NCBI GenBank assembly: GCA_003539755.1
Contig: DPOH01000201.1
Location: 1 to 7,903 of the forward strand
Reading direction: 5' to 3'
DNA length: 7,903 nucleotides
From: Clostridium sp.
Lineage (GTDB): Bacteria; Bacillota; Clostridia; Clostridiales; Clostridiaceae
Numbering within the stretch: position 1 is the first letter of the stretch; each line of letters begins with the position of its first letter. Below are positions 6,101 to 7,903 of the stretch, piece after piece. A program made the position numbers and the translations under genes. The notes beneath the pieces are model-generated. The model searched no databases and was not told the origin of the DNA. It saw nothing but the letters and a program-made list of their open reading frames with translations.

Positions 6101-6982
6101 TTATTTTGTATTCTTTTTATCGAATATCTCTAATACATCATGCATGAATTTTTCTTTACCAATCCTATCTACTAATGAAGACATTCTTTCTCCCTTGTCT
6201 GCATTTTTTATATAATACTCTAATATTACATCAACTACACGGACTACTTCATCCTGCTTAAATATTCTTCCTAAAGAATCACCTATTCTTATCTTTCTAC
6301 CAAATCGTCCTCCAACAAGAATATCCACTCCATTTTGTTTTTCATATGCCGATTCAAATTTGCATGTTCTTATGCAGTCTCCACAGCTGACACATAACTC
6401 TTCATTAAATACTATCTTTTTATTTACCAGCTTTAATGCATTTTCCTTACATACTTTTACGCATAATCCACATCCCACACACTTTTCTACATCAAAGGCA
6501 GGAAATGATTTTCCCATAATTCCAATATCATTTATATTAGCTTTACCACAATTATTTGCACAACCAACTGCACCTATTTTGAATTTACAAGGTATATCTT
6601 TTATATGTGAATACTTTTCTTCAAGCTCACTACATATTTTTTTAGTATCAATATTTCCATGAGAACACATGGTACCTTTACATATAGCAGATATTTTTAT
6701 CTTTTCTCTCCCACCTCCATGTTTAAGCCCAGCTCTTTCAGCTTCTTCAATAACTTTTTCCACATCTTCATCCTTTATCCATGGAACTTCCATCTGAAGC
6801 CTTACATTTTCATTTACATATCCTTGCCCGTATTTTTCTGCAATATCTGCTATATTCCTTAACTCATTTACTGTAAAACTACCTGCTTTACTTAAAAATT
6901 TTACTGAGAAATGCTCTTTATCATTTTGAAGCACAAAGCCTAAAGTCCTTAATTCTTTTTGCCTTTTTGGATTTACTGCCAT
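6101..6982 (-). CDS. Sirohaem/4Fe-4S sulfite-reductase-family protein with two ferredoxin clusters (AsrC/Dsr-like)
   Basis: 293-residue cytosolic redox protein of the nitrite/sulfite reductase 4Fe-4S family (COG2221 type). The N-terminal part (about 20-90) resembles the ferredoxin-like half domain of these reductases. Cys101 and Cys106 (AICKGTMC, spacing C-X4-C), with Cys141 and Cys145 (GCANNC, C-X3-C), occupy the place of the sirohaem-coupled cluster ligands. Two ferredoxin motifs follow, both C-X2-C-X2-C-X3-C: Cys168/171/174/178 and Cys197/200/203/207. Architecture matches anaerobic sulfite reductase subunit C, which is somewhat longer in Salmonella. The substrate may be sulfite, but nitrite or another acceptor is possible. 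AsrA and AsrB, the usual electron-transfer partners, are absent from the window. The start is ATG with a perfect AGGAGG at 6990-6995 and a 7-nt spacer. Placement near the sirohaem operon supports a sirohaem cofactor; that remains inference. Confidence 0.88.
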   Translation of the reverse strand: MAVNPKRQKELRTLGFVLQNDKEHFSVKFLSKAGSFTVNELRNIADIAEKYGQGYVNENVRLQMEVPWIKDEDVEKVIEEAERAGLKHGGGREKIKISAICKGTMCSHGNIDTKKICSELEEKYSHIKDIPCKFKIGAVGCANNCGKANINDIGIMGKSFPAFDVEKCVGCGLCVKVCKENALKLVNKKIVFNEELCVSCGDCIRTCKFESAYEKQNGVDILVGGRFGRKIRIGDSLGRIFKQDEVVRVVDVILEYYIKNADKGERMSSLVDRIGKEKFMHDVLEIFDKKNTK

Positions 6983-7004
6983 TATGCTGCCTCCTGTACT
7001 ATTT

Positions 7005-7079
7005 CTTAATATATAAAGAAAAAATATAAGTTAGCATAAATAGCTAATCGTAAAACATTATCCTATTTATACTAACTTA
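7005..7079 (-). terminator. Strong hairpin and U-tract between the YcxB-like gene and the reductase gene
   Basis: AAGTTAGCATAAATAG (7028-7043) pairs with CTATTTATACTAACTT (7063-7078). The single mismatch becomes a U-G wobble in minus-strand RNA, and one further pair at 7027/7079 makes 17 bp. The loop is 19 nt. The stem is followed by AUAUUUUUUCUUU. It starts about 31 nt past the YcxB-like stop codon and is best read as that gene's terminator. It also ends only 32 nt before the reductase ribosome site, so it could serve as an attenuator for that gene. Confidence 0.75.
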
Positions 7080-7109
7080 ATTACTTTTAGATAATACATA
7101 TTATCAGTT

Positions 7110-7664
7110 TTATTTGTTTTTATCAAGATAAGCCTTTGTATCGGCAATAAAATCAGCTTTGTCCTGCTCATTCTTAAATGAAGATATTGGAATAACAAGA
7201 CCTGCATAGTTTTGTGTCGCAACACCTACATATCCATTCATCTCTACAACATCTAAAATAGAATTCATATCTATTTTAAGTTTTGATTTTCCACTAAATA
7301 CCTCTATTATTTTTCCATCAAAATTTACTTTAATAGTCTTTCCAAATAGATCGTTACTGTTCTTAAGTTGGTTCATTATTATATTTTTTAGTTTTATATG
7401 AATATACTTTGGATATACAAATATAGTTACTATCCCCAAAATAAAAAATATTGCTGAAAAAATAAATCCAACCTTCATTACTTTTTCATCATTGCTTCTT
7501 ATAACGCTTACATATCCATATGCAATACTTGAAATAATGAGCATTAGTGAAATCATTGCAGTTTTTATTTTTACGTTTCTCTTATAAGATTTAGAATTTA
7601 CAGCTCTATACATTGCAAAATCAAGAAACTGCTCTTCTATATTTTTATATTTTACTTCTATCAC
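7110..7664 (-). CDS. YcxB-like membrane protein
   Basis: 184-residue protein with two predicted membrane helices at about 35-55 and 63-84, flanked by lysine/arginine-rich cytosolic segments, then a soluble C-terminal domain of about 100 residues. That domain (FGKTIKVNFDGKIIEV, then KLKIDMNSILDVVEM and LVIPISSFKNEQDKADF) fits the YcxB-like C-terminal family. In that family a beta-rich stretch ends in an 'IP...F' motif, here IPISSF at 158-163. The role of the family is unknown; it resembles bacterial PH-like membrane proteins, but that is analogy. The start codon is GTG at 7664, preceded by AAGGGAG at 7671-7677 with a 6-nt spacer; no in-frame ATG lies closer to a ribosome site. It is transcribed in the same direction as the reductase gene but separated from it by a strong hairpin, so it is probably a monocistronic neighbour rather than part of sulfur metabolism. 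Confidence 0.8.
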   Translation of the reverse strand: MIEVKYKNIEEQFLDFAMYRAVNSKSYKRNVKIKTAMISLMLIISSIAYGYVSVIRSNDEKVMKVGFIFSAIFFILGIVTIFVYPKYIHIKLKNIIMNQLKNSNDLFGKTIKVNFDGKIIEVFSGKSKLKIDMNSILDVVEMNGYVGVATQNYAGLVIPISSFKNEQDKADFIADTKAYLDKNK

Positions 7665-7903
7665 CTATATCTCCCTTTCTTATGTGCACTTTTACTATCT
7701 TTTATTATATATGTATTTATCCAACATATCTACTTATTTTATATTTAATAATTTAATATTGTTAAAATCTCAAGAATACATTATATATAGAATAGATTTT
7801 AATATACTATTTTTTCTCACAATTCAATAACTTAAATTTTTTGAAAAGGTTTATAATTTTTTAATTTATTAGCCACAGAATTGTCACAATTTGTCCATAT
7901 AAT
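7665..7903. other. Non-coding upstream region of the YcxB-like gene
   Basis: No reading frame of note. On the minus strand TTGAGA, 17 nt, TATTAA (between about 7745 and 7775) is a weak promoter candidate, and a TATAAT lies near 7705-7712 without a good -35. At 7879-7891 there is a perfect AATTGT-C-ACAATT palindrome, and the 8-mer TCACAATT recurs at 7817-7824. Nothing else is supported. Confidence 0.4.

Noticed and set aside
6360..6862. Plus-strand open frames opposite the reductase gene
   Set aside because: Shadows of conserved cysteine-cluster coding sequence; no independent evidence of translation.

Overview
The window looks like a chromosomal segment of a low-GC Firmicute, most likely Clostridium sensu stricto. 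The DNA is strongly AT-rich, Shine-Dalgarno sites are strong, and the gene order hemA, CysG-B type dehydrogenase, hemC, cobA-hemD fusion is the clostridial tetrapyrrole arrangement. DUF3784 and YcxB-like small membrane proteins also fit. Every supported gene lies on the minus strand, so transcription runs from high to low coordinates. Species assignment is inference; no rRNA or tRNA is present.

Layout in transcription order: (1) 7903-7665 is a non-coding upstream region. (2) 7664-7110 encodes a YcxB-like two-helix membrane protein starting with GTG, followed by a strong 17-bp hairpin and U-tract. (3) 6982-6101 encodes a sirohaem/4Fe-4S sulfite-reductase-family protein (AsrC/Dsr-like) with two additional ferredoxin-type clusters, followed by a hairpin terminator. 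(4) 6100-5719 is AT-rich and non-coding. (5) 5718-4880 is the wreck of a methyl-accepting chemotaxis protein: the sensor half is joined out of frame to the signalling hairpin tip, the middle is missing and the 3' end is truncated. (6) 4879-4671 is a control region with a good sigma-A-type promoter and a 16-bp dyad abutting its -35 box. (7) 4670-332 is the tetrapyrrole operon: hemA, precorrin-2 dehydrogenase (overlapping hemA by 37 bp), hemC, and cobA-hemD. (8) 188-1 is the 5' part of a DUF3784 membrane protein gene that continues beyond the window.

Together the operon genes would convert glutamyl-tRNA to glutamate-1-semialdehyde (HemA), porphobilinogen to hydroxymethylbilane (HemC), then uroporphyrinogen III (HemD domain) and precorrin-2 (CobA domain). 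Precorrin-2 is then oxidised to sirohydrochlorin, and perhaps metallated, by the Met8/CysG-B type protein. HemL and HemB, needed between HemA and HemC, are not in the window. The branch serves sirohaem and corrinoids rather than protohaem. The adjacent reductase-family gene is a plausible consumer of sirohaem, so the locus joins cofactor supply and use, separated by the dead chemoreceptor gene.

I see no CRISPR array, insertion sequence, RNA gene or clearly new defence system. The most noteworthy items are the eroded chemoreceptor, the orphan AsrC-like protein with a C-X4-C first cysteine pair and no AsrA/AsrB partner in view, the hairpin squeezed directly before that gene, and the dyads around the hemA promoter and leader.
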